Notes: a model not told the origin generated them from the letters alone. A DNA stretch of 64,000 nucleotides from JAHRAW01 sp965243285 (GCA_965243285.1 OZ251537.1:124001-188000), one strand, 5' to 3'. Shown: positions 35,530 through 45,677, numbered from the stretch's first letter. Program-made: numbers and translations.

Positions 35530-37428
35530 TCAATCGCGGGGGGGTGGTGGCCGGCGGGCTGCGGTGCGTTTGTCTAGTAGATTTTTTATTTCTTGCCTGA
35601 TTTGAGCGCTTTGCGGGCCTTCGGGGGCTTGGCGGAGTTTTTCGATGTGGGCGAGGCGGTGTTGGTGGTTTTGGTTTTCGATGAGGCGGGCGATGGTGTC
35701 GGTGAATTGGGCCGTTAGGGCGGCGGCGGCGATGTGGTTTTCGCGGATGGCGAGTTGTTGTAGATAGGCGTGGATTTTGGGTTGCTCGCGGAAGGATTCT
35801 AAGAGGCGGGCGGTGGTGGTTTGGGGGTCTTGGGCGGCTTTTTCGATGAGGGTTAGGAGGGTGTCTACACCGGGTAGGTCGAGATTTGCCAGTGCCTGGC
35901 GGTCTTCGATGTGGGCGACTAATTCGGGGGTTTGCAGTAGCAAACTGACCGCTAATGCTAACGGAGATAGTTGACGGCGGCGGGTGTTTTGGTGGGCGGC
36001 GATGCGGGCTGCAGACCGGGCGGTGGTACGGGCGGCGGCGGGCGTGGCGGCGGTTAGGTGGGCGGTGAATTCTCGATAGGGCAGGCCGCTGATTTTTAGC
36101 AGGCGGTCTTGCATCATGTCGCGTAATGCGCCGGCTGGCAATTGGCTCAAAATGGGGCCGGCTAGGCTCAGCAGGCGCGCTTTGCCGTCTAAGGTGCGCA
36201 TGTCGACTTCGGCGGTGAGCGTATCGAGCCAGAAATCCGACAGCGGGGTGGCTTTGGCTACACGGCGTGAGAAGCCGTCCGACTTTTCGGCGCGGATGGT
36301 GCTATCCGGGTCTTCGCCATCATCCAAAAATAAGAAACCAACTTGCCGCCCGTCGGACATTTCCGCGGCCGCGGTGCGCAACGCTTTCCACGCCGCATCG
36401 CGCCCGGCGCGGTCGCCATCGAAACAGAACACGATTTTCGGCGCCAGTTGAAACAACCGCTGCAGATGCGGGCGGGTGGTGGCGGTGCCTAAGGTGGCCA
36501 CCGCATTATCGATGCCGAATTGCGCCAGCGCGATGACATCCATATAACCCTCGACCACCACGCTGCAGGCCGCTTGACCGATGGCGCGGCGGGCGCGGTT
36601 TAGGCCGTACAACTCGGCGCCTTTGTGGAACAGCGGCGTCTGCGGCGAGTTGAGATATTTCGCTTCGCCATCGCCGATTAAGCGCCCGCCGAACGCGACC
36701 ACGCGACCGCGACGGTCTTCGATGGGGAAGATGATGCGGCCGCGGAAGCGGTCGTACAGCGATGCATGGTCGCCGGGCGGGCTGGGCTGACCAGGCTGGC
36801 CAGGATGATGCGCCGCATCGCGCTGCGCCACCAATCCGGCTTGCTGCAATTGCTGGCGACGGGTGGCGCTGTCGCCTAAGGCGCGCGCCAGATTGTCCCA
36901 GCCGCTGGGGGCATAGCCGAGTTGGAATTCGGCGGCGATGCGCCCATCCAGCCCGCGATTTTTGAGGTAGGCGATGGCGGCGGCGGCTTCGGCGTGGCTG
37001 CGCAACTGCTGCTGAAACCAACGATTCGCCTCATCCACCACGGCCTGTAACGAGGTCGCTTGCGCGGCTGATTTTGCCGCAGCGCCGCCGCCCGCCGGCC
37101 GGCCGCCATAGCGGGACTCCGCCCACTCCTCATACTCCATGGCCACCCCGGCGATTGCCGCCAACTCCTCCACCGCCTCGACGAACCCCAAATTACCGTA
37201 GTCCATCAAAAACCCGATGGCGTTGCCGTTAGCGCCGCAGCCGAAGCAGTGATAAAACTGCTTCGGCGAACTCACCGTAAAAGACGGCGTTTTTTCCTCG
37301 TGAAAGGGACAACACGCTTTCGCCTCATGGCCCTTGCGCGTCAACGGCACCCGCCGGTCGATAACATCGACAATATCGACTCGCATCAATAACTGGTCGA
37401 TAAATATCGGAGGAATTTTGCCAGCCAT
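35530..37428 (-). CDS. dnaG: DNA primase DnaG
   Basis: Makes RNA primers at the replication fork. The 632 residues begin MAGKIPPIFIDQLLMRVDIV and carry the CHC2 zinc site (CCPFHEEKTPSF, FYHCFGCGANG), the RFRGRIIFPI and VVEGYMDVI motifs of the TOPRIM domain, and FCFDGDRAGRDAAWKAL. ATG 37428 is preferred to an upstream frame extension of 22 codons. It is usually grouped with rpsU and rpoD; rpsU is absent here and rpoD is two genes away. The C-terminal helicase-binding part is Arg/Ala-rich and ends in a Pro-Arg tail. Confidence 0.95.
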   Translation of the reverse strand: MAGKIPPIFIDQLLMRVDIVDVIDRRVPLTRKGHEAKACCPFHEEKTPSFTVSSPKQFYHCFGCGANGNAIGFLMDYGNLGFVEAVEELAAIAGVAMEYEEWAESRYGGRPAGGGAAAKSAAQATSLQAVVDEANRWFQQQLRSHAEAAAAIAYLKNRGLDGRIAAEFQLGYAPSGWDNLARALGDSATRRQQLQQAGLVAQRDAAHHPGQPGQPSPPGDHASLYDRFRGRIIFPIEDRRGRVVAFGGRLIGDGEAKYLNSPQTPLFHKGAELYGLNRARRAIGQAACSVVVEGYMDVIALAQFGIDNAVATLGTATTRPHLQRLFQLAPKIVFCFDGDRAGRDAAWKALRTAAAEMSDGRQVGFLFLDDGEDPDSTIRAEKSDGFSRRVAKATPLSDFWLDTLTAEVDMRTLDGKARLLSLAGPILSQLPAGALRDMMQDRLLKISGLPYREFTAHLTAATPAAARTTARSAARIAAHQNTRRRQLSPLALAVSLLLQTPELVAHIEDRQALANLDLPGVDTLLTLIEKAAQDPQTTTARLLESFREQPKIHAYLQQLAIRENHIAAAALTAQFTDTIARLIENQNHQHRLAHIEKLRQAPEGPQSAQIRQEIKNLLDKRTAARRPPPPRD

Positions 37429-37548
37429 AAGCCATTTTACCCCCCATCGCGCAGCGGCGACCTCGCCTCGCCTCGCCGCTAAACTCGGGTACAATCCGCC
37501 GCCGCGATTCGCCCGCCGCCCTACCCGCCCGCCATCCCACTTGGTCCC

Positions 37549-37564
37549 TATATATTAATGAATC
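37549..37564 (+). promoter_or_regulatory. TATATATTAATGAATC motif upstream of leuS
   Basis: An exact 16-bp copy of the motif that precedes the MoeB-like gene (28258) and its decayed duplicate (28114). It lies 8 bp before the leuS ATG. Its own ATG would give only five codons. Role unknown. Confidence 0.4.
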
Positions 37565-37571
37565 CGCCGCC

Positions 37572-40289
37572 ATGACTCGCGACGAATCCACCCCCTATCA
37601 GCCCCAAGACCTCGAAGCCGGGGTGCAGAAATATTGGGATGCGCAGCAGTCTTTTGCGGTGACCGAAGACCCGGCGCGCGAGAAATTTTATTGCCTATCT
37701 ATGCTGCCGTACCCGTCCGGGCAGTTGCATATGGGGCATGTGCGCAACTACACCATCGGCGATGTCATCAGCCGCTACCAGCGCATGTTGGGCAAGAATG
37801 TGTTGCAGCCCATGGGCTGGGATGCGTTTGGTTTGCCGGCCGAAAACGCCGCCATCGAGCGCAACATGCCGGCGGCGCAATGGACTTACGCCAATATCGA
37901 CTATATGAAGGGGCAGTTGCGGCGCCTCGGTTTTGCGTATGATTGGAAGCGCGAGTTGGCCACTTGTAGGCCTGAATATTATCGCTGGGAGCAGTGGTTT
38001 TTTACCCGCCTGATGGAAAAGGGATTAGCCTATAAAAAAATGGCGGTGGTGAATTGGGACCCGGTGGAGCAAACGGTGCTCGCCAATGAGCAGGTGGAAA
38101 ATGGCTGCGGTTGGCGCTCCGGGGCGCGCGTCGAGCGCCGCGAAATTTCCCAGTGGTTCATCCGCATCACCGATTACGCCGAGGAGTTGCTAAACGATTT
38201 AGATACATTGGATGGCTGGCCGGAATCGGTGAAAACCATGCAGCGCCATTGGATTGGGCGCTCCACCGGGGTGGAATTTGAGTTTGCGGTGGAGGGCGAT
38301 GAACATGTTAATGGGCATGGCGATGGGCATGTTAATGAACATGTTAATACGCATGTTGCTGGCGAGGGCGAGGGCGCCGAATCCGCTGACCCCATCAACC
38401 CACGAATCGGCGTATACACCACCCGCCCCGACACGCTGATGGGGGTGACGGCGATTTTCGTCGCCAGCGCGCACCCGCTGACTCAGGCGGCGGCACGCGC
38501 CGATAAAAAGGTCGCCGCTTTCGTCGCGCAATGCGAAACCGCCGCCACCGCCGAAGCGGACTTGGAGACCATGCAAAAAAAGGGCGTGCCACTGGGGCGC
38601 TACGCCATCCACCCGATAAGCGGCGAGCGCATCGCCATCTGGGCGGCGAATTTTGTGCTGCTCGGCTATGGCACCGGCGCGGTGATGGCGGTGCCGGCGC
38701 ACGACCAACGCGATTGGGAATTCGCGGTGCAACATGGCATCGAAATCCGGGCGGTGATTGGTGAGGTAGGTGACGGTGATGGTGATGGCGGCGGCGGTAA
38801 AGCCGCTGGCAAACATGTCGGCGATAAACATATCACCGATAAAGAAACCGCGGCCGAACATACCCCACAGATTGACCTCAAACCCCATGATTACACCCAC
38901 AGCGCGCTGCTCACCAAGGGCGGCGTACTCATCAATTCCGGCCCCTTCGATGGCTTAAATTTCGCCGATGGCAGCGCCGCCATCGTGACGCGCCTCGAGC
39001 AAGACGGCGTCGGCTGTCGGGCGGTGAAATATCGGCTGCGCGATTGGGGGGTGTCGCGCCAGCGCTTCTGGGGCTGCCCGATTCCGGTGCTGTACGACCA
39101 AGCGGGCGCTGCCGTGGCGGTGCCGGAGGTGGATTTGCCGGTGCTGCTGCCGGAAAATATCGGCACCCTCGGCGTGCAATCGCCGCTGCATGACGATGCG
39201 GATTTTCAACGCGCCACCTTGCCCGATGGCACGCCGGCGGCGGCGCGCGAAACCGATACCTTCGACACCTTCGTCGAATCTTCGTGGTATTTCCATCGCT
39301 ATTGTTGCCCGGGGGCGGACGCCATGCTCGACCAGCGCGCCGATTATTGGTTGCCGGTGGATCAATATATCGGCGGCATCGAGCACGCCGTGTTGCACCT
39401 GTTATATGCGCGGTTTTTTCATAAATTGCTGCGCGATGCCGGGCTGGTGCGCGGCGATGAGCCGTTCACCAACTTGCTCACCCAAGGCATGGTGCTAAAA
39501 GACGGCGCGAAAATGTCCAAATCCAAGGGCAATACCATCGACCCGCAGTCGATGCTCGAGCGCTATGGCGCCGACACCGTGCGCTTGTTTATGATGTTCG
39601 CGGCGCCGCCGGAGCAGGCGCTGGAATGGAATGACGATGCGGTGGCCGGCGCGCATCGATTTTTGCGGCGCTGGTGGCGGCTGGCGCAGCGCAGCGCCGA
39701 CCTCGTGGCGCCGGCGCAGGCAACCCTGCGCGACGCCGGCTGGGCGGCATCCATGCATGACCAAGCGGCGCTGGAGTTGCGCGCCCGCACCCATGCCATG
39801 CTGGAAAAAGCCAACCGCGACTACGCCAAATTTCAATACAACACGGTGGTCGCCGCATGCATGGAATTGCTCAACGCCTTGGATAAATTCGTCCTGACTG
39901 CGCGCGACGAGGCGGCGCTAAATCACCTGCAACGCGCCGCCGCCTTGCGCGAAGGCTTGCTCGCCATGACGCGAGTGATGGCGCCGATTACGCCGCACAT
40001 CGCGCATCAATTATGGCGCGATTTAAATGAGCCCGGCGATGTCATCGATGCCCCCTGGCCGCAGGCGGATGCGACCGCGCAGCAAGGCGACCGCATGGCC
40101 ATGTCGGTACAAGTCAACGGCAAACTGCGCGGGCGCATCGAAGTCGCCGCCGCCGACAGCGCCGATGACATCGAACGCATCGCCTGCGCCGATGCAAATA
40201 TTCACAAACATATCGACGGCAAACATATAGTGAAGGTTATCGTGGTGCCTGCGCGGGTGGTTAATATTGTGGTAAAGCCGGCCGCATGA
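37572..40289 (+). CDS. leuS: Leucyl-tRNA synthetase
   Basis: Charges tRNA-Leu. The 905-residue class I enzyme has the HIGH-type motif PYPSGQLHMGHVRNY near residue 50, KMSKSKG near 647, and editing-domain landmarks TTRPDTLMGVT and AVPAHDQRDWEF. Two in-frame expansions lie in or beside the editing domain: near residues 243-262 an array EHVNGHGDGHVNEHVNTHVA, and near 395-435 a Gly/Asp/His-rich stretch starting EVGDGDGDGGGG. The first is a 12-bp tandem repeat. ATG 37572 follows CGCCGCC and lacks a strong ribosome site. lptE follows 81 bp later, as in E. coli. Confidence 0.95.
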   Translation: MTRDESTPYQPQDLEAGVQKYWDAQQSFAVTEDPAREKFYCLSMLPYPSGQLHMGHVRNYTIGDVISRYQRMLGKNVLQPMGWDAFGLPAENAAIERNMPAAQWTYANIDYMKGQLRRLGFAYDWKRELATCRPEYYRWEQWFFTRLMEKGLAYKKMAVVNWDPVEQTVLANEQVENGCGWRSGARVERREISQWFIRITDYAEELLNDLDTLDGWPESVKTMQRHWIGRSTGVEFEFAVEGDEHVNGHGDGHVNEHVNTHVAGEGEGAESADPINPRIGVYTTRPDTLMGVTAIFVASAHPLTQAAARADKKVAAFVAQCETAATAEADLETMQKKGVPLGRYAIHPISGERIAIWAANFVLLGYGTGAVMAVPAHDQRDWEFAVQHGIEIRAVIGEVGDGDGDGGGGKAAGKHVGDKHITDKETAAEHTPQIDLKPHDYTHSALLTKGGVLINSGPFDGLNFADGSAAIVTRLEQDGVGCRAVKYRLRDWGVSRQRFWGCPIPVLYDQAGAAVAVPEVDLPVLLPENIGTLGVQSPLHDDADFQRATLPDGTPAAARETDTFDTFVESSWYFHRYCCPGADAMLDQRADYWLPVDQYIGGIEHAVLHLLYARFFHKLLRDAGLVRGDEPFTNLLTQGMVLKDGAKMSKSKGNTIDPQSMLERYGADTVRLFMMFAAPPEQALEWNDDAVAGAHRFLRRWWRLAQRSADLVAPAQATLRDAGWAASMHDQAALELRARTHAMLEKANRDYAKFQYNTVVAACMELLNALDKFVLTARDEAALNHLQRAAALREGLLAMTRVMAPITPHIAHQLWRDLNEPGDVIDAPWPQADATAQQGDRMAMSVQVNGKLRGRIEVAAADSADDIERIACADANIHKHIDGKHIVKVIVVPARVVNIVVKPAA
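38301..38360 (+). repeat. 12-bp repeat array in the leuS editing region
   Basis: Five 12-bp units (GAACATGTTAAT, GGGCATGGCGAT, GGGCATGTTAAT, GAACATGTTAAT, ACGCATGTTGCT) run in frame. The same CATGTTAAT wording forms the noncoding array at 50440-50571. Confidence 0.92.
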
Positions 40290-40370
40290 ACATAATGTTA
40301 TTAACATGTCGTTATGGCATGGGCGTGTTGGCATCAGCGTTATAAAAAATAGCATTATGAAACTCAAGTC

Positions 40371-40946
40371 ATGATGATGCGCGCCCGCTGGTTTAAGTGC
40401 GCTGCGCATGGCGGCCGCATACCGCGCCGATTAATGGTGATATGCATCGGGATTTCCATGCTCGTCGGGTGCGGTTTTCAGCTGCGCGGCGACTTTGTAC
40501 TGCTGCCGATGTTTGCGCAAGTACACTTAATCGGCGAGGCCCGCGAGTTGCGCGAAGCCTTAGCCGAGGCGCTGGCGTTGCACGGCGCTCGCGTGGTGGA
40601 TGCCGAATTTGACCCCGCCGCCGACCCCGCCGACCCCGCCACCGCCACCGCTAATATCCGCATCACCTTAAGCGAGTTCGCGCAACACGCCATCAGCACC
40701 GATGCGGACGGCATCGCCACCGCCTATTCCTTGCGCTACCGCGTCGAATATTTTATCGACGATTTCCTACACCGCGACCGCGCGCAGGCCGATAGCGCGC
40801 CGCAATCCATCGCCATCACTCGCGCCTACGACTACAGCCCAGCGCTACAACTGCAAGCCGAATCCCAAGCCCGCTTCCTAAAAACCGAAATGCGTCGCGA
40901 GGCCGCGCTGCGTATACTCCGCCGGCTAACTTATCGGTGGCATTGA
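40371..40946 (+). CDS. lptE: LPS-assembly lipoprotein LptE
   Basis: Outer-membrane lipoprotein that plugs LptD for lipopolysaccharide export. The 191 residues have basic residues, a hydrophobic segment (LMVICIGISMLV) and a lipobox ending in GCGFQLRG, the family signature after the acylated Cys. It follows leuS, as in other gammaproteobacteria. The usual next genes holA and nadD are missing; a repeat element comes instead. Confidence 0.9.
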   Translation: MMMRARWFKCAAHGGRIPRRLMVICIGISMLVGCGFQLRGDFVLLPMFAQVHLIGEARELREALAEALALHGARVVDAEFDPAADPADPATATANIRITLSEFAQHAISTDADGIATAYSLRYRVEYFIDDFLHRDRAQADSAPQSIAITRAYDYSPALQLQAESQARFLKTEMRREAALRILRRLTYRWH

Positions 40947-41058
40947 ATGACGCGGCGATTTTTTTGATGCATTAAATTCATATATAGTGAATTTTATTAA
41001 ATATATTGTCGATGTGATAATGCCATACTCGAAAACGACATACTCGATAATTAAATTA

Positions 41059-41274
41059 GGGATTTATATATCTAAATCTGTACGGTGGGTTTGATTTTTG
41101 CTTTGGCTTTTGGCCTTTAGTCTTTGCTCCCCCGCTTTAATGCGGGGGAGTCAAGTGTTAAGAGCAACCGCCAAAGCCAAAAGCAAAAGCAAAAATCAAA
41201 CGCAACTCCCCTAAATCAGCCGTTGACCTCAAAAAAACCGCCAACCGAACTGCAGATTTATGACTATAAATCCC
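41059..41274. mobile_element. Non-autonomous repeat element, complete copy 2 (perfect 8-bp duplication)
   Basis: This 216-bp element begins GGGATTTATATATCTAAATC and ends with a diverged inverse (GACTATAAATCCC). The flanks TTAAATTA at 41051-41058 and 41275-41282 are identical. It holds one perfect hairpin, CTCCCCCGC-TTTAAT-GCGGGGGAG, near 41125 and short TTTTGG/CAAAAG arms. It is the shortest complete copy. Together with 40947-41058 and 41283-41463 it fills the 500-bp gap after lptE. Confidence 0.9.
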
Positions 41275-41463
41275 TTAAATTACGCGAGCGGCAAGTCTCA
41301 CTTCGCATCAAAAAATTTCATGGCCTAAACATCGCGCTGTGATGAAGCGCTGCTTTGATTGATCATTAGCCATTAATCACCCGCTATCGAACGCGGTCTA
41401 TCTTCGGTCGATTTATTTCCAAGGTTGATAAAAATAATCGCCAAGTTTGCGCGCCAATTGTCG

Positions 41464-42393
41464 ATGAAAAACTTATCCGTTTCGACCGCCAGCGCCGACG
41501 CGCTGCCGACCCTTGCCATTCTCGCTTCCACGGTGTTGTGGGGAACATGGTGGATACCGTTGCGCCGCCTCGATGCCATCGGCGTGGGCAGCATTTGGGC
41601 TACTGGCGGCGGGTTGCTGGTGCCGGCATTGGCCTTGCTGCCGGTGTTGTTCATTCATCGCCGCCGCATCGCGGCCGGGCGGGCGCCGTTGATGTTGGGG
41701 GCGTTTTTTTTCGCTGCGGCGTTGGCGCTGTACGCCGAGGGCTTGTTGCGCGGCCACATCGCGCGCGTGATTCTGCTGTTTTATCTCACCCCGGTGTGGA
41801 GCACCTTGCTGGCGCGCGCCATGTTGGGGCAGCCCATCACCGGGCGCCGCATGCTCACTTTGGCGCTGGGGTTGGCCGGCATGTTGGTGATTCTCGAGGT
41901 CGATAATGCCAGCCCGTTGCCGCGCGACGCCGGCGAGTGGCTGGGGCTGGCCTCCGGCGTGGTGTGGGGGTTAGCCATGGTCTACGCGCAGCGCACGCCG
42001 CGCCACCCGGTGGTGGATAAAACCGCGCTGCAGTTCGTTTTCGCGGCGCTGCTATTCGCCGCCTTGACCGCCATTCCCGGCGGTCGCGACTGGTCGATGC
42101 GCATCGACATCGACACAGCGGCGCTGGCCTGGCTGTTGGCATTCGCCTTCGCGTGGAATCTGCCGGTGGTGTGGTTGACTTTTTACGGCGGCGGCAAAAT
42201 CGAACCCGGCCGCGTCGCCATCTTGCTGATGATGGAAGTGGCCATCGGCATCGTCACCGCATCGCTGTTCACCGCCGAGCCGTTCGGCCTGCGCGAGGCC
42301 CTCGGGGCGGCACTCATCCTCGGCGCTGGGGCTGCGGAATTCGTCAAACTCGGGCATCGGGGGTCGCTGATGCCGCCGAGGCCGAAAAATTAA
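41464..42393 (+). CDS. EamA/DMT-family transporter
   Basis: About 309 residues with roughly ten hydrophobic segments in two similar halves, the drug/metabolite transporter (EamA) fold. Landmarks include ASTVLWGTWWIPLRRLDAIG near the start, LLFYLTPVWSTLLARAML and LLMMEVAIGIVTASLF. Substrate unknown. ATG 41464 is chosen; a TTG 13 codons upstream with AAGG near it is possible. It converges with sufE and overlaps its end by 4 bp. Confidence 0.85.
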   Translation: MKNLSVSTASADALPTLAILASTVLWGTWWIPLRRLDAIGVGSIWATGGGLLVPALALLPVLFIHRRRIAAGRAPLMLGAFFFAAALALYAEGLLRGHIARVILLFYLTPVWSTLLARAMLGQPITGRRMLTLALGLAGMLVILEVDNASPLPRDAGEWLGLASGVVWGLAMVYAQRTPRHPVVDKTALQFVFAALLFAALTAIPGGRDWSMRIDIDTAALAWLLAFAFAWNLPVVWLTFYGGGKIEPGRVAILLMMEVAIGIVTASLFTAEPFGLREALGAALILGAGAAEFVKLGHRGSLMPPRPKN

Positions 42394-42824
42394 TGCGCTT
42401 TGTTGAATTCCTTGGCCGTGGCTTGCAAGGTATTGACCATGCTGAGCAAGCCATTGGCGCGAGTGGATGATAGGTGTTCGCGCAGCCCGATGGCGTCGAT
42501 AAAATAGAGTTCGGCGGCGGCGATGTCGGCCGGTTTTTGCTCGCCCAGCACTCTGATTAGCAACGCGATGATGCCCTTGGTAATGATGGCATCGCTATCG
42601 GCGGTCAGGCGCATGCGCCCGTCGCGAAATTGGGCGCGCACCCATACTTGGCTTTGGCAGCCGCGAATCAAATTAGCCTCGATTTTATGCGCGGCGTCGA
42701 TGAGCGGCAGCTGCTTGCCGAGATCGATGAGGTATTCATATTTATCCATCCACTGCGCGAAGCAGCCGAACTCCTCGATGATGGCATCTTGAATTTGCTC
42801 GATGCTAATGGATTCGCTAGTCAT
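42390..42824 (-). CDS. sufE: Sulfur acceptor protein SufE
   Basis: Accepts persulfide sulfur from SufS for iron-sulfur cluster assembly. The 144 residues include LIDLGKQLPLI and the active Cys in LIRGCQSQVWV. ATG 42824 (MTSESISIEQIQDAI) fits the family; the frame is open 48 codons upstream, but that part is AT-rich and unlike SufE. The sufS gene lies 173 bp upstream on the same strand. sufB, C and D are not in this window. Confidence 0.93.
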   Translation of the reverse strand: MTSESISIEQIQDAIIEEFGCFAQWMDKYEYLIDLGKQLPLIDAAHKIEANLIRGCQSQVWVRAQFRDGRMRLTADSDAIITKGIIALLIRVLGEQKPADIAAAELYFIDAIGLREHLSSTRANGLLSMVNTLQATAKEFNKAH

Positions 42825-42997
42825 TTTATCGGCGCTGATTCGGTATCTATTAATGTCATCGATGGCGATTGTTTCGTTATCAATCAGCGTTATAAATTCA
42901 GTATGCGGAAATTTTATCGATATAAATTCTATAGGGGTTGATTTTATCCATGCGCATGGCAAATCCATGCGCTTATCGGCCTTGATTCATTAGCCCG

Positions 42998-44290
42998 TTA
43001 GCCGGTTAACATATCGACAGCGCGCGCCACCGCGGCCGTCAACGCGTCTACATCGGCGCGGTTGTTATATAACGCAAAAGAAGCGCGCACGGTGCCGCTG
43101 ATGCCGTAAAAATCCATCAGCGGTTGCGCGCAGTGATGGCCGGTGCGCACCGCGATTCCCTGCTGGTCGAGCAGCGCGCCGACATCAAATGCATGCGCGC
43201 CGTCGACCACGAATGAAATCACGCCGATTTTTTGCGACGCGTTGCCGATGATGGCGAGGCCGTCGATGGCGGCGAGTTTTTCGCTGGCATAGGCGAGTAA
43301 ATCTTGCTCGTGGGCTTCCACCGCCGCGGCCTCGAATTGCGCAAACCACGCCAGCGCCGCGCCCAGCCCGATGCCGCCGACGATGTTCGGCGTGCCGGCC
43401 TCGAATTTGTGCGGCAAGGCCGCAAAGGTGGTTTGCTCGAAAGTCACGCGTTCGATCATCTCGCCGCCGCCTTGATAGGGCGGCATGGCCTCTAACAGCG
43501 CCTGCTTGCCGTACAACACGCCGACGCCGGTGGGCGCGAACACCTTATGCCCGGAAAAGGCATAAAAATCCACCTCCAGCGCGCGCATATCCAAGCGCAG
43601 GTGCGGCGCCGCTTGGGCGCCATCGAGCAATACCAGCGCGCCGCGCTCATGGGATTTTTCGATGATGATTTGCACCGCATTAATGGTGCCGATGGCATTG
43701 GACACATGCGCGACCGCGACCATTTTGGTGCGCGCCGACAGCAGCGCATCGAAAGCATCCATGCGAAATTCGCCAGCCGTGGTGATGGGCAGAATTTTTA
43801 GCGCGGCGCCGCGTTCCTCGCATATCAATTGCCACGGCACGATGTTGGAATGATGCTCCATGGTGGAGATGATGACTTCGTCGCCGGGGCGCAGATTTTG
43901 CCGCCCCCAAGCGGAGGCCACCAAATTTACGCTGTGAGTAGTGCCGGCGGTCAGCAGCACTTCATGGGCGTGTTCGGCGTTAATGTAGGCGCGGATAATT
44001 TCGCGCGCATCTTCATAAGCTTGAGTGGCTTCCTGACTCAAATGATGCACGCCGCGATGAATGTTGGCATTAAATTCGCGGTAATAATGCGCCACCGCAT
44101 CGATGACGCTTTGCGGCTTCTGCGACGTGGCGCCGTTGTCGAGATAGATCAGCGGCTGGTCATGCACGCGCCGTTGTAGCAGCGGAAATTGGCGGCGCAC
44201 GGCACTCACATCGAAGCCAGCCGGCTGGCGCTTGCGCGGCGTCGATGGCGGCGATAACTTCGACTGAGAGTCAGGAATCGGCATCAGCAT
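42998..44290 (-). CDS. sufS: Cysteine desulfurase SufS
   Basis: PLP-dependent enzyme that releases sulfur from cysteine to SufE. The 430 residues show YLDNGATSQKPQ, TAGTTHSVNLVA, the PLP lysine in FSGHKVFAPTGVG, and the active Cys loop VRTGHHCAQPLM. ATG 44290 is used; an ATG two codons later is equally possible. The first about 25 residues are a Pro/Ser-rich extension. Upstream lies a 12-bp tandem array. Confidence 0.94.
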   Translation of the reverse strand: MLMPIPDSQSKLSPPSTPRKRQPAGFDVSAVRRQFPLLQRRVHDQPLIYLDNGATSQKPQSVIDAVAHYYREFNANIHRGVHHLSQEATQAYEDAREIIRAYINAEHAHEVLLTAGTTHSVNLVASAWGRQNLRPGDEVIISTMEHHSNIVPWQLICEERGAALKILPITTAGEFRMDAFDALLSARTKMVAVAHVSNAIGTINAVQIIIEKSHERGALVLLDGAQAAPHLRLDMRALEVDFYAFSGHKVFAPTGVGVLYGKQALLEAMPPYQGGGEMIERVTFEQTTFAALPHKFEAGTPNIVGGIGLGAALAWFAQFEAAAVEAHEQDLLAYASEKLAAIDGLAIIGNASQKIGVISFVVDGAHAFDVGALLDQQGIAVRTGHHCAQPLMDFYGISGTVRASFALYNNRADVDALTAAVARAVDMLTG

Positions 44291-44427
44291 AGAAACTAAA
44301 ATCCCAAAATGATGTGGCCGGGTTATCGGTAAACGCGGCGACAAGCGCGGCTACGAGCGGTTTTTCGCGGCCGCATAATTTAGCACAAACGCTGCTGATG
44401 GTTGCCGTGTTCGGCGGAGTCGCCCCC

Positions 44428-44499
44428 AACTTGGCGCCCAACTTGGCGCCCAACTTGGCGCCCAACTTGGCGCTCAACTTGGCGCCCAACTTAACGCGC
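44428..44499. repeat. 12-bp tandem array (AACTTGGCGCCC) at the end of the methyltransferase gene
   Basis: Five units (one with a single change) plus a decayed sixth, AACTTAACGCGC, whose TTA is the stop codon (minus strand) of the neighbouring homocysteine methyltransferase. The array lies between that stop and the sufS start. Confidence 0.92.
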
Positions 44500-45555
44500 C
44501 CGACGCCGCACCCTTGGCGTAGTATCGCGGCCGCGCACGGCCCCGGCGGCGATGCTCATTTCGCCGCGCAATTGGGCTTGGGCGCCGGCCGATACTTCGC
44601 CGAGGCGGCTTTCGATGGTCGCCAGGGTCGGGCTAGGCTGGCGCTGATGTTGGTCGATGGCGGCGCGCATGGCGCGAATGTGCGCCGGCGTGGTGCCGCA
44701 GCAGCCGCCGATGATGTCGGCCCCGGCGTCCATCGCCAGTTTGGCGTACTCGGCCATGACGCGCTCATCGCCGCTGTATACGATTTCGCCGGCGATATAT
44801 TGCGGCACGCCGCAGTTGGCTTTGGCGACGATGCGCGGGGTGATATTCTGCAGCGCGGCGGCGTGGCGCATGTTGATGACCGAGGCCACCAACTCCGAGG
44901 CGCCGACGCCGCAATTGCTGCCGATGGCGTCCGGCGGGCGCGGCATTTGCTGGCTGAGCGCGACAATATCCGCCGGCGCCAGCCCCATCATGGTGCGGCC
45001 ATTGGTATCCACGCTAAAGGTGGCGACGATGGGCAAATCGGCGCTGGCCGCCCCTTCCACCGCCGCTTGCACCTCTTCTTTGGATGACATGGTTTCGAGC
45101 CACAGCACATCCGCGCCGCCGGCTTGCAATGCTTGGGCTTGTTGGGCGAAGGCGGCGACCGCATCAGCGTGGCTCAACGCCCCCAACGGCTGCATGATTT
45201 CACCGCTGGGTCCCATGGAGCCGCCGACGATAATCTCGCGCCCGGTTTGGGCCGCTTGATCAGCCTGGCGGCGGGCGATGCGGGCCCCGGCGATGTTGAG
45301 TTCGGCCACGCGGTCGGCGGCGGCGTGGCGCATGAGGCGATAGCGCGTGCCGCCGAAGGTGTTGCTCAAAATGATGTCGGCGCCGGCGTCGATGAAGGCG
45401 GCGCATTGGCCGGCGACGCGGTCCGGGTGGTCATGATTCCACAGCTCCGGGGAATCGCCGGTCTGCAATCCGGCCTCGAAAAAATTCGAACCCGTAGCGC
45501 CGTCCGCCAACAACACCCCGCGCTCGTGCAGCAATTTCTCGATGATATTGCGCAT
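44491..45555 (-). CDS. Homocysteine S-methyltransferase family protein
   Basis: Zinc enzyme that methylates homocysteine, using betaine, S-methylmethionine or dimethylsulfonium-type donors in relatives. The 354 residues have the barrel start LLADGATGSNFFEAG, and zinc ligands Cys in IGSNCGVGA and the pair in IIGGCCGTTPAHI. It is longer than MmuM and lacks the cobalamin domain of MetH, so it resembles the betaine-homocysteine type; the donor is not certain. ATG 45555 (MRNIIEKLLHERGVLL) is preferred to a start 24 codons upstream. The stop codon lies in a 12-bp repeat unit. Confidence 0.85.
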   Translation of the reverse strand: MRNIIEKLLHERGVLLADGATGSNFFEAGLQTGDSPELWNHDHPDRVAGQCAAFIDAGADIILSNTFGGTRYRLMRHAAADRVAELNIAGARIARRQADQAAQTGREIIVGGSMGPSGEIMQPLGALSHADAVAAFAQQAQALQAGGADVLWLETMSSKEEVQAAVEGAASADLPIVATFSVDTNGRTMMGLAPADIVALSQQMPRPPDAIGSNCGVGASELVASVINMRHAAALQNITPRIVAKANCGVPQYIAGEIVYSGDERVMAEYAKLAMDAGADIIGGCCGTTPAHIRAMRAAIDQHQRQPSPTLATIESRLGEVSAGAQAQLRGEMSIAAGAVRGRDTTPRVRRRAR

Positions 45556-45677
45556 GTCATAAGCCCTTATTCGGATGGACGGCGGGCGCGGAGTATACCA
45601 GCTGGCGCTGCCGCCCCGGTATATCAACTTAATCGATACTGGCGGCTGTCATAAGGCTTCAAACGGGCCGAATTTTG

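Noticed and set aside
44271..44489. Minus-strand frame with (GAKL) repeats as a peptide gene
   Set aside because: It only reads the 12-bp AACTTGGCGCCC array and part of sufS in another frame.
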